In this document: piece after piece, positions 1 to 8,405 of the stretch
Layout: each line of letters opens with the position of its first letter
Numbering within the stretch: the first letter of the stretch is position 1
Notes under the pieces: generated by a model
The model's input: the letters and a program-made list of their open reading frames with translations, nothing else
What the model was told of the DNA's origin: nothing
Database searches by the model: none
Assembly (NCBI GenBank): GCA_905235735.1
Contig: CAJOMU010000007.1
Coordinates: 1 to 64,000 of the forward strand
Direction: 5' to 3'
DNA length: 64,000 nucleotides
Source: an uncultured Synergistales bacterium
GTDB taxonomy: Bacteria > Synergistota > Synergistia > Synergistales > Aminobacteriaceae
Made by a program: the position numbers and the translations under genes

Positions 1-90
1 AAATGTACAACCATCAATGAGCAAAAAATTATGTACCCGTACGTTAGCGGGGAATTGAAGCCTTCGGAGCGTTACACCAAACGTGAGTAG
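1..90 (+). CDS. possible 3' end of an upstream gene (rpoB expected)
   Basis: One forward frame is open from the first base of the window to a TAG at 88-90, giving 29 residues. In most bacteria rpoB lies directly upstream of rpoC, so this could be its tail. The residues do not resemble the usual RpoB C-terminus and the other forward frames close sooner. It may equally be non-coding spacer. Only the neighbouring sequence can decide. Confidence 0.25.
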   Translation, partial: KCTTINEQKIMYPYVSGELKPSERYTKRE

Positions 91-187
91 CGAGTAAAAG
101 CAGCGAAAGCGGACGCGTAGAACAAGGAAGGGAACATAAAAGTTAGTTTATAGCTTTTTATAAGTTTTCTGTAACGGAAAATTAGAC

Positions 188-3100
188 TTGGCCAAGAGAA
201 AAGAAATAACCGGCGTAAGAATTAAACTTGCGACCCCTGAAAGAATACATGCAATATCAAACGGAGAAGTCTTGAAGCCCGAAACGATAAACTACAGGAC
301 ACTTAGACCAGAAACAGACGGATTATTCTGCGAAAAGATATTCGGCCCGACACGAAGTTACGAATGCAGATGCGGAAAATATAAACGTTCAGGCCCAAAA
401 TTTAAGGGAGTAATCTGCGAACACTGCGGAGTTGAGGTTACGGACAACAGAGTACGACGTGAGAGAATGGGACATATAGACCTTGCTGTTCCTGTCGTAC
501 ACATCTGGTATCTTCGAGGAATTCCAAGCAGATTAAGTTTGCTTCTTGGGACGAGTGCAAAAGACCTTGAGAAGGTTATATATTTTGCGCCTTCAAGAAA
601 GACAGAGGACGGATTCAAAGTTGTAGCGTCATCAAGACCTGATATAGTTTCTATCGGAAGTGTAGTGTACGAAAGTGCGAAGAAGATTCACGAGTTCTAT
701 CAGGGCAAAGAGAATTTCCTGTGCGAACCCGCATATCAGCTTGAAGGCATAGAGAGTGTTCCTGTTGAAATCGGAGATATTATTTCGGATTCTCAGTTGT
801 CGAACTTCAAGACTCATTACGGAGATGAAAGCATAAAGGCTGAACCTGCATTCATACTCAGTGAGGCAAATGAAGAACTCGGTCTTGATGCAGGAGCAAT
901 AGTTCCCGAATCAAAAGCTGACGAAAATGCAGAACGTGCAAAGACAGGCAACAATGATGCATTCATAGTAACTGATGTCGTCAGGCTTCCATATGCAAAG
1001 GGAAAAGTGTTATCGCGTTCTGAGCTTACGATACTTGAGCATGAATACACTTCAGGAAGATTCAAGGTTACACCTCATCAGAAACAGATAGATGACCCAA
1101 GTCATTTGGTAATTGAGCCTGGAAAATCACAGTTTGCACAGGGAGATGTTATCTTTGAACATCAGGCTGAAATATGCAGGAGATATGACAGCAATTTTGA
1201 ATCAGGTATTGGTGCAGACGGTGTGCAGACGTTAATCAACAGGTTAGATTTAGACTTGCTTACGGATTCATTGCGTGAACAGATTGCAGATACGACAGGA
1301 CAGAAAAAACGCAAACTCATTAAGCGTCTTCAGGTTGCGGAGGATTTCAGGAAGAGCGATTCAAAACCTCAGTCGATGATTCTGAATGTCCTTCCTGTTA
1401 TACCGCCTGACCTGAGGCCATTGGTTCAGCTTGACGGAGGAAGATTCGCAACAAGCGACCTCAACGATTTATATCGCAGGGTCATCAACAGAAACAACAG
1501 GCTCAAAAAGTTACAGGCACTCAATGCACCCGAAATAATCATACGAAATGAAAAACGAATGCTTCAGGAATGCGTTGATGCATTAATCGATAACGGCAGA
1601 GTAGGAAAGGCTGTACTCGGTGCAGGTAACCGACCATTGAAGAGCTTGACGGATTTACTTCGAGGCAAAAAGGGACGCTTCCGTCAGAATTTACTCGGAA
1701 AACGTGTAGACTATTCTGGGCGTTCAGTCATAGTGATTGGGCCTCAGCTGAAAATCTATCAGTGCGGATTGCCAAAGCAAATGGCTCTTGAACTCTTCAA
1801 ACCGTTCGTTATCCGCAGACTTGTTGAAGGCGGACTTGCTCCTAACGTTAAGAATGCAAAGCGTAAAATCGAAAAGGGCGGCGGTGAGGTCTGGGAGATT
1901 TTAGAGAACATCATCAAAGATCATCCCGTCATGCTGAACAGAGCACCCACGCTTCACAGGTTAGGCATTCAGGCATTTGAACCCGTACTCATGGAGGGCA
2001 AAGCAATTCGTCTTCACCCTATGGTATGCACCGCATTCAACGCTGACTTCGACGGCGATCAAATGGCAGTACATGTACCATTGAGCATTGAAGCACAAGC
2101 TGAAGCAAGACTGCTAATGTTGTCTGCAAATAATTTGCTCTCACCTGCAAGCGGAAGACCCGTTGTTACTCCGACACAGGATATAGTTCTCGGTGTCTAT
2201 TACCTTACTGACATGCGCGAAGGTCTCAAGGGAGACGGAAGGCATTTCATGAGCATGGATGATGTGTTATCGGCAATCTCGCACGGAACTGTTCACGTGA
2301 ACGCTCGTATATGGCTCAAGGAAAACGAAGAAGAGTTCGGTCATCCCAAAGGCAGAAGGAAATATACGCTCAATAATGAGGCGGCATTCGCAGATGATTT
2401 TGATTCTGTTCAGGGTAATCCTCATATCGTGTTCTTTGAGACCAGTCCGGGACGCGTGATGTTCAACAACAGAATCGCGAAGAAATTACGTTATGTGAAT
2501 GAACAGCTCGACAAGAAGAAAATCGGAAGACTCCTCGATGATGCCTATGACAAAATAGACAGACCCGGAGTTGTTGAGATGCTCGATGAGATTAAATCAC
2601 TCGGCTATCACTGGGCGGCACGTTCAGGAATATCATTCGGAGTTCAGGCAGTGAGAATCCCAGATGAAAAAGTAACCATTACCCGCGAAACTCAGGCAGA
2701 AGATGACATTGCAAAAGAAAATTACGAAATGGGATTATTGACCTACGATGAATATCTTGACCAGAAGAGCAAACTTTGGGCTGATGCTACGAAGAATGTC
2801 GCCGACAAGATAAAAGAACATATGAGCGAAGATAATCCTGTTCGTATGATGGTCGAATCAGGTGCAAGAGGTTCACTCGGTCAGATGGGACAGATGGCAG
2901 GCATTCGCGGATTAATGGCTGACCCAACAGGAAAGACTATCGACTACCCGATAACTGCGAACTTCAGAGAGGGAATGAATATGCTTGAGTATTTCATTTC
3001 AACTCACGGTGCAAGAAAGGGACTTGCTGATACTGCACTTAGAACGGCCAAGTCAGGTTATCTCACACGAAGGCTCGTTGATGTATCGCAGGACTTAATC

Positions 3101-5407
3101 ATCACCGAACATGACTGCGGAACAGATAAAGGCATATGCATACGTCCTCTTCTCAGTGAAGGAAAAGTTATGATAGGCATTGCAGAACGTATTGCAGGAA
3201 GAACAGCACTTCATGATATTGAATCAAACGGTGAAGTTCTGATTAAAGCCGGAGACATAATCACGGAAGCAATTGCGAAGAAAATTGAAGCTGCTGGTTT
3301 CAATGAAGTCTGGGTACGAAGTCCTTTAGCGTGTGCATTGAAGAAGGGCGTGTGTCAGAAATGCTACGGTCATGATTTGTCTTCGCGTAAACTCGTCCCA
3401 ATCGGTGAAGCTGTCGGTGTAGTTGCCGCACAGTCAATCGGTGAACCTGGAACTCAGCTCACAATGAGAACGTTCCATACTGGAGGAGTACGTTCAGCAG
3501 AGGATATTACGCAGGGTCTTCCCAGAATCGAACAGCTATTTGAAGTCCGAAGACCTCGAAAGGTCTGCATACTCGCAGGTCATGACGGCGTTATCAGTGA
3601 GGTAATCACGCAGGGTAAACGCAAAGTAATAATCGAAACTGAAGACGGTAAACTTGAAACAGTTCCGATTCCTTCAGGGCAGGATCTCAAAGAAGGAATT
3701 GAACCCGGAATGCCGGTAGACAAACTCACGCCTTTAACCGAAGGAAGCATTGAGCCTCAGCAGTTGTTAGAGGTAAGCGGAATTGATGCTGTTCAGAGAA
3801 TGCTCGTTGATGAGATTCAATACGTCTATCATTCTCAGGGTGTCAGCATAAACAATAAGCACATAGAAGTTATATTGCGTAAGGTTGCACCGCTGAACAA
3901 AGTCCGTGTAATTGAAGAAGGCGATACGAATTTTGTTGCTGGCGATATGGTATGGGAAGATGAAGTTGAGAAGGTTGAACGCGAGATTACAACAGACAAT
4001 AACAAGAGAATCCTTAATGCTGTAAGTGCTTTCGGAGATGATATTCTCGTTAGTGCAGACAGACCAGAGGAGGCAGGTATTCAGGATTTCTTTGGTCAGG
4101 AATTGAACGAAGATATTCTCAGAAAGATTCTCACACCTGGAGTTCAGATAAAGATGCTGACGGTTAGACATGCAGATCAGGAAGTTGATGTTGTGATAGG
4201 CAGGTCAGCATTCCGCAAGAAAATGGAAGGTCTTAGACTTGAAACTGGAATCAAATTAGGAAAGTTAAGACTGAACAAAGGCGCAAGGCTCGGACGCGAA
4301 GACTTAAAGAAAATAACTTCAGGCGGAATTTCAGTTATATGCGTCAGAGACAGAGAACTCCTCGACAGCATGAAGAATGTGAAATGGTCTGCTGAAGATG
4401 TCGTATCAGGAGACAAAAGAGTTGTCCCTCATGATACCCTGATAAGCGACAAGTATGCATCCGACATGGCCAGCAGCAGTGTACGTGATGTAAAAGTGTG
4501 GTCATCAGTTGAACACATCGATGTGGTTGCGCTGATGCGTAAGAACTTCGACAGCAAAGAATACAAAGAGTATCTTGGACGTGAGATATTCGAGGACGGA
4601 GAATCAACCGGCAGACGCATTGACACTGATATTTTCGAGGGATTAGCTAACGGAAGCATCATGCAGGTTGAATTTGAAGATGAAGATTCAGAAGACGGAA
4701 CGGAGATTCTTTCACGCTCAGAGATCATCAGGAAACTTCTTGCCATAAAGCTCAAGAACAAAGTCCTTCTTGGTGTTAAGTTTGCAAATTCTGACCAGCT
4801 GATTCAGGGAATTCCTGAAGAGATTGAAGAAGAGCATGATAAAGGCAAAGATAACATCGATGAACTTCTTGCAGAGTTTGAAGAGCTGACCGACTTTGAA
4901 GACGACAAAGAAGAATCTGATGATTCAATTATGAGTTTCCCGACAGGATTTGAAATCAACGCAGAGACCATAGCGGAACTTGCAGAGAAGAATCCAATTG
5001 AAATTTTCACGAGACCGGCATCAGGAACAAGAACAGAAACATATCATCTGATTCGGGATTATTCGTTCGTTCAGAAACTTCGTGAACTTCCTGAATGCAA
5101 ACCTTTCATTCATGGAATTACGAAGGCAGCACTTGCTACGGAGAGTTTCCTTAGTGCGGCATCATTCCAGCAGACCGCACAGGTTCTCGCAGGTGCAGCT
5201 GTGAAAGGTGAATTAGATCCGTTACATGGCCTCAAGGAAAACGTAATCATAGGTCATCTCATTCCTGCAGGAACAGGAGCAGAAGCCTTCAGGGGAATAG
5301 TCTACAAAGGAGACGGAAGACCTAGAAGACCACGACCAAAAGTTAATACTGAAGTGCCACAGGAACAACAGGCAATAGCGAGCGAAGATCTATTCATTTC
5401 GCAATAA
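188..5407 (+). CDS. rpoC: DNA-directed RNA polymerase subunit beta'
   Basis: This is the largest catalytic subunit of RNA polymerase. The N-terminal zinc ribbon is visible near residues 60-80 (CRCGK...CEHCG). The active-site motif NADFDGD lies at 618-624, with Mg-binding aspartates at 620, 622 and 624. The second zinc site (CGT...CQKCYG) and the SIGEPGTQLTMRTFHTGG segment follow in the last third. At 1739 residues it is longer than the roughly 1400 of E. coli; extra sequence is visible around residues 190-300 and in an acidic stretch near 1500-1590. The start is a TTG followed by AKRKEI; no strong ribosome site precedes it, only a weak purine run (ACGGAAAATTAG), so translation may be coupled to the gene before. 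A terminator follows the stop at once. The identification is secure. Confidence 0.98.
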   Translation: MAKRKEITGVRIKLATPERIHAISNGEVLKPETINYRTLRPETDGLFCEKIFGPTRSYECRCGKYKRSGPKFKGVICEHCGVEVTDNRVRRERMGHIDLAVPVVHIWYLRGIPSRLSLLLGTSAKDLEKVIYFAPSRKTEDGFKVVASSRPDIVSIGSVVYESAKKIHEFYQGKENFLCEPAYQLEGIESVPVEIGDIISDSQLSNFKTHYGDESIKAEPAFILSEANEELGLDAGAIVPESKADENAERAKTGNNDAFIVTDVVRLPYAKGKVLSRSELTILEHEYTSGRFKVTPHQKQIDDPSHLVIEPGKSQFAQGDVIFEHQAEICRRYDSNFESGIGADGVQTLINRLDLDLLTDSLREQIADTTGQKKRKLIKRLQVAEDFRKSDSKPQSMILNVLPVIPPDLRPLVQLDGGRFATSDLNDLYRRVINRNNRLKKLQALNAPEIIIRNEKRMLQECVDALIDNGRVGKAVLGAGNRPLKSLTDLLRGKKGRFRQNLLGKRVDYSGRSVIVIGPQLKIYQCGLPKQMALELFKPFVIRRLVEGGLAPNVKNAKRKIEKGGGEVWEILENIIKDHPVMLNRAPTLHRLGIQAFEPVLMEGKAIRLHPMVCTAFNADFDGDQMAVHVPLSIEAQAEARLLMLSANNLLSPASGRPVVTPTQDIVLGVYYLTDMREGLKGDGRHFMSMDDVLSAISHGTVHVNARIWLKENEEEFGHPKGRRKYTLNNEAAFADDFDSVQGNPHIVFFETSPGRVMFNNRIAKKLRYVNEQLDKKKIGRLLDDAYDKIDRPGVVEMLDEIKSLGYHWAARSGISFGVQAVRIPDEKVTITRETQAEDDIAKENYEMGLLTYDEYLDQKSKLWADATKNVADKIKEHMSEDNPVRMMVESGARGSLGQMGQMAGIRGLMADPTGKTIDYPITANFREGMNMLEYFISTHGARKGLADTALRTAKSGYLTRRLVDVSQDLIITEHDCGTDKGICIRPLLSEGKVMIGIAERIAGRTALHDIESNGEVLIKAGDIITEAIAKKIEAAGFNEVWVRSPLACALKKGVCQKCYGHDLSSRKLVPIGEAVGVVAAQSIGEPGTQLTMRTFHTGGVRSAEDITQGLPRIEQLFEVRRPRKVCILAGHDGVISEVITQGKRKVIIETEDGKLETVPIPSGQDLKEGIEPGMPVDKLTPLTEGSIEPQQLLEVSGIDAVQRMLVDEIQYVYHSQGVSINNKHIEVILRKVAPLNKVRVIEEGDTNFVAGDMVWEDEVEKVEREITTDNNKRILNAVSAFGDDILVSADRPEEAGIQDFFGQELNEDILRKILTPGVQIKMLTVRHADQEVDVVIGRSAFRKKMEGLRLETGIKLGKLRLNKGARLGREDLKKITSGGISVICVRDRELLDSMKNVKWSAEDVVSGDKRVVPHDTLISDKYASDMASSSVRDVKVWSSVEHIDVVALMRKNFDSKEYKEYLGREIFEDGESTGRRIDTDIFEGLANGSIMQVEFEDEDSEDGTEILSRSEIIRKLLAIKLKNKVLLGVKFANSDQLIQGIPEEIEEEHDKGKDNIDELLAEFEELTDFEDDKEESDDSIMSFPTGFEINAETIAELAEKNPIEIFTRPASGTRTETYHLIRDYSFVQKLRELPECKPFIHGITKAALATESFLSAASFQQTAQVLAGAAVKGELDPLHGLKENVIIGHLIPAGTGAEAFRGIVYKGDGRPRRPRPKVNTEVPQEQQAIASEDLFISQ

Positions 5408-5422
5408 ACGCAAAAATAAAAA

Positions 5423-5453
5423 CCCTCCTGTAAAAATGCAGGGGGGCTTTTTG
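5423..5453 (+). terminator. intrinsic terminator after rpoC
   Basis: The hairpin CCCTCCTG / CAGGGGGG (one G-U pair) has an 8-base loop and is followed by a T-rich run. An A-rich run on the other side could make it work for the convergent regulator gene too. Confidence 0.85.
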
Positions 5454-5468
5454 TTGTACTTACTGCAA

Positions 5469-6350
5469 TTAATATCTCAGTCCGTATGATGGGTAATACA
5501 CACGCTCGTCTTCAAGTCCTTCTTTCTGTTCCTCAAGTGCCGCACGTCCTTCATTGCCCATCTCTCTGGCTAAAAGTGAAGTCAGAACATGAACAGTAAA
5601 CATTGAGCCTATAAGACTGCTCCCGAATAACGGAGATGAATCGCTGACGAAGAAATTCATTTGCGAATATGAACATACTGGTGCCGCAGGACTGTCCGTT
5701 ATTACCGCTATACGTGCATTGAATGATGCTATTTTCTTCACTGCCTCCGCAACTTCTATCACGTAACTCGGAAGCTCGCATACTATCAGCATGTCCTCAT
5801 CAGTGATTCCCCTTGACTGTTCAACCAATGAGAGTGAACCCCTTCTCATTAATACGCTCTTCAGGCCAAGCTCAGAAAAACGCGTGTATAACCATTCTGC
5901 AGGAAGCGCAGAGATTCCCCAGCCCATACAGTATATCGTGTTTGAAGTCATTGCTGCTTCACAGAACACCTGCATTAAATCACTGTTCAGTTTCAAGTTG
6001 TTGTATGTCTCATCGATATTTGCCTGTTCGAGCCTGCATAACTCAAATGCTATATTCGATCCCGATTCTAGTTCTGGCTGTGATTGCATTGCTGAAGGAA
6101 TAACCTGATTCAATAATTTATTCTTCAGCGTGTTCTTGAGGTCAGCATAACCGTTGAAGCCGAGCATACGTGCAACACGAACTAACTGTGCTCTCGAAAC
6201 TGATAATTTTTCTGCCGTCTCACTTATTGAACGAAACGCTATCTCTGATGAATTGCTCAATATGTATTCAGCAACTCTTCTTGTCTTCGCAGGAAACTCC
6301 TTTAAATTTCCCCTTATCCTTTCTTCCAGTATTTGAACGTCCATTTTCAT
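5469..6350 (-). CDS. RpiR/MurR-family transcriptional regulator
   Basis: A 293-residue regulator. The N-terminal RpiR-type helix-turn-helix spans about residues 1-80 (FPAKTRRVAEYILSNSS; ISETAEKLSVSRAQLVRVARMLGFNGYADLK). A C-terminal SIS sugar-phosphate-binding domain runs from about 105 to 275. Members of this family sense phosphosugars and control carbohydrate genes. The effector cannot be read from the sequence, and no sugar operon lies beside it. It begins 10 bases after the stop of the tandem OB-fold gene, so the two are probably co-transcribed. A second in-frame ATG lies two codons inside. Confidence 0.9.
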   Translation of the reverse strand: MKMDVQILEERIRGNLKEFPAKTRRVAEYILSNSSEIAFRSISETAEKLSVSRAQLVRVARMLGFNGYADLKNTLKNKLLNQVIPSAMQSQPELESGSNIAFELCRLEQANIDETYNNLKLNSDLMQVFCEAAMTSNTIYCMGWGISALPAEWLYTRFSELGLKSVLMRRGSLSLVEQSRGITDEDMLIVCELPSYVIEVAEAVKKIASFNARIAVITDSPAAPVCSYSQMNFFVSDSSPLFGSSLIGSMFTVHVLTSLLAREMGNEGRAALEEQKEGLEDERVYYPSYGLRY

Positions 6351-6360
6351 TTACATGTTT

Positions 6361-6927
6361 TTATTTTGCGATCTCCCCGCACCGCACGTAATTCACTCCG
6401 CTTCCCCTCGATGAACGAAGTGTACCCTTCACTGTTACAGGGTCTCCGTCATTCATTCCTGAGAGTACTTCACGAAGTTTTTCATCATATACACGGACAA
6501 CTATAAAATCTCGTCCTGTCTCTGCATCTTCCTGACGAACTGCAAATCTAGTATATTTTCCTGTTCCTGTCTCTCCTTCATTCTGTGCCTTTATCACATG
6601 CACATATCCCGTGAGCATAACCTGATTCTCTGGCGTGTCTGAAAGTCTTTCAAGCACTTCGAGTTCTCTGACATCAAGATATAACTCTCCGCTGCCCTTT
6701 GAGGAACGCAGCACACCTTTCACTTTGACGGGTGTATTCTCATCGAGGGATTTCAATATTTCCTGAATGCTTTCGGAAAATGCACGGGCATTGAGAAAAT
6801 CTTTTCTGGTTGTTCCGTCTGACCATAAATTTTCGTGTCTGACTGAAAACGGAAAGTATGCGTGTTCTTTCCTGCGGTTAAGATGATGAATGAGACCGGT
6901 TAATTCTACGGAGTTTAAATAATTCAT
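6361..6927 (-). CDS. tandem OB-fold (SSB-like) protein
   Basis: This 188-residue protein is built from two copies of the same ~85-residue unit, at about 7-90 and 103-186. The copies share V.LTG at the start and V.VKG.LRSS.GSG near the end (residues 67-80 and 164-177). The beta-rich pattern and the LTG...V.G.LR layout resemble SSB/PriB-type nucleic-acid-binding OB folds. A DNA- or RNA-binding role is therefore inferred but not shown. It lacks the acidic C-terminal tip of canonical SSB. A ribosome site (AAGGGTGA) precedes the ATG, and the gene heads a two-gene unit with the RpiR-type regulator. I know of no named family with this architecture. Confidence 0.6.
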   Translation of the reverse strand: MNYLNSVELTGLIHHLNRRKEHAYFPFSVRHENLWSDGTTRKDFLNARAFSESIQEILKSLDENTPVKVKGVLRSSKGSGELYLDVRELEVLERLSDTPENQVMLTGYVHVIKAQNEGETGTGKYTRFAVRQEDAETGRDFIVVRVYDEKLREVLSGMNDGDPVTVKGTLRSSRGSGVNYVRCGEIAK

Positions 6928-7052
6928 TGGCTATCACCCTTTGTATCCATAAATATAAAATGCTGTATTATATTTTACATCTTCAATTAATGTACTTCCT
7001 CGTGTCTTAGCACATAATATTTATGAAGCCGGTTGAATGCCCAGAATAATTA

Positions 7053-7080
7053 TTGCATAATTCATAAAAGCTGATAGAAT
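7053..7080 (+). promoter_or_regulatory. sigma-70-type promoter of the HU gene
   Basis: TTGCAT and TAGAAT are separated by 16 bases, about 32 bases before the HU start codon. The strong ribosome site AGGAGGTG lies between them and the gene. Confidence 0.6.
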
Positions 7081-7111
7081 GCAGAAAAGTTTTTATCAGG
7101 AGGTGTAAACA

Positions 7112-7405
7112 ATGACCAAAGCAGAACTTATTGATGCCATCACTGCGAAACTCGGAATGCGCAAGAAAGACATAGCACCTGTAGTTGATGAAGTTTTTGC
7201 AGAGATTCAGGGTGCATTATCCAAAGGCGATAAATGTACTTTCGTAGGATTCGGAGTGTTCGAAGTCAGAGAGAGAGCTGCCAGAGAAGGACGTAATCCT
7301 CAGGACCCGACGAAAATCGTCAAAATTCCTGCGAAGAAAATTCCTGTCTTCAGACCTGGCAAGGATCTTAAAGACGCAGTTGTTGATGTCAAAATCAGCA
7401 AGTAA
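7112..7405 (+). CDS. HU-family nucleoid DNA-binding protein
   Basis: A 97-residue histone-like protein that bends and compacts DNA as a dimer. The order is typical: MTKAELIDAIT at the N-terminus, then GFGVFEVRERAAREGRNP leading into the flexible DNA-binding arm, and FRPGKDLKDAV at the end. The Pro at the arm tip is in the usual place. AGGAGGTG sits 6 bases before the ATG, predicting strong translation. The gene has its own promoter and terminator, so it is monocistronic. HU cannot be separated from IHF by eye alone, but the sequence is more HU-like. Confidence 0.95.
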   Translation: MTKAELIDAITAKLGMRKKDIAPVVDEVFAEIQGALSKGDKCTFVGFGVFEVRERAAREGRNPQDPTKIVKIPAKKIPVFRPGKDLKDAVVDVKISK

Positions 7406-7419
7406 TATTTCAGGCTTCA

Positions 7420-7468
7420 TGCACAATATTAGGCGGCCCTAATCAAACAGAGCCGCTTTTTTGTGCAT
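7420..7468 (+). terminator. intrinsic terminator after HU
   Basis: The GC-rich stem GCGGC (7433-7437) / GCCGC (7452-7456) is followed by six T. It sits inside a longer outer inverted repeat, ATGCACAA / TTGTGCAT. Confidence 0.85.
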
Positions 7469-7502
7469 AATACTTCATTCAGGAAAGGACTTATATAATC
7501 AT

Positions 7503-8384
7503 ATGCTGGATTTCAGAAAATTCACATGGCAGGATAAAGACAGATACACGCAGTACTATCAGCAAACCCCCGTTCACTACGCAAAGTATTCATTCTTTGG
7601 ATTATGGGCATGGCTTCACGTTTACCCTCTCGAAATTGCATACACGGATCATCTTTGCTGGTTAAAATCATCCGGGAACTTTCCGGGAATCTTCGGGCCT
7701 TCTGGAAACTGGGACGCAATAACTGACTGGGAAAAAGAATTATCACACTTCAAGACAGGAGACGTAATCTATGAAGTTCCTGCTGGATTTAAAGAAAAAT
7801 TATCAGGGGATTCAAGATTCAGATTCACACTTGAGAGAGACCAGAGCGAATATGTCTATGCGGTTAAGGATTTAGTATCGCTGAAGGGTAAAGCATTTGC
7901 ACACAAACGTAATCGTGTACGCGCATTCCTTGACGGTTACGAATGGGATTATTACGACATGAGACCTGAATTCTTTGATGAAGTCTTAGACTTCCAGGAG
8001 AGATGGAGAGTTCACAGAGACGAAAGCATGACGGAAGATGAAGCTGCATCTCTTTATGATGAGGACATAGCGATACGGAACGCATTAGACAAATGGGACG
8101 AATTCAATTTTTCAGGAGGCATAATAAAAATTGACGGGAAAATTATCGCATACACAATCGCAGAAGAACTTGATGATAAGAATATAGATGTGAGATTTGA
8201 AAAAGCGTTCGGTGAGTATGCAGGAAGCTATCAGGCAATAAATTACATGTTCATGAAGCAATGCGGGTATAAATACGAATGGGCAAATCGTGAGGAGGAT
8301 ATGGGTGAACCAGGTCTCAGAGAAGCAAAGATGTCTTATAATCCTTCAAAGATGCTTGAGAAATTCCAGTTTGAAATTTTGTAG
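7503..8384 (+). CDS. DUF2156 (LPG-synthetase C-terminal-like) protein
   Basis: A 293-residue soluble protein of the DUF2156 type, the GNAT-like fold found in the catalytic half of lysyl-phosphatidylglycerol synthases. Visible signs are the N-terminal SFFGLWAW...Y block, KGKAFAHKRNRVRAFL in the middle, and IKIDGKIIAYTIAEEL...INYMFMKQ...YEWANREEDMGEPGLREAKMSY in the second half. No membrane part is present, so it is the stand-alone form whose substrate is unknown. I take the ATG at 7503, preceded by AGGAAAGGA. A longer frame begins inside the HU terminator and is unlikely. It is followed 21 bases later by the TerB-N protein gene. Confidence 0.85.
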   Translation: MLDFRKFTWQDKDRYTQYYQQTPVHYAKYSFFGLWAWLHVYPLEIAYTDHLCWLKSSGNFPGIFGPSGNWDAITDWEKELSHFKTGDVIYEVPAGFKEKLSGDSRFRFTLERDQSEYVYAVKDLVSLKGKAFAHKRNRVRAFLDGYEWDYYDMRPEFFDEVLDFQERWRVHRDESMTEDEAASLYDEDIAIRNALDKWDEFNFSGGIIKIDGKIIAYTIAEELDDKNIDVRFEKAFGEYAGSYQAINYMFMKQCGYKYEWANREEDMGEPGLREAKMSYNPSKMLEKFQFEIL

Positions 8385-8405
8385 AAGGCAGGCGGATAAT
8401 CAAAC

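Noticed and set aside
3767-4761. Antisense frames of 80-134 codons inside rpoC
   Set aside because: They are shadows of a well-supported gene and carry no domain or ribosome site.
7461-7502. Longer start for the DUF2156 protein
   Set aside because: It would begin in the T tract of the HU terminator.
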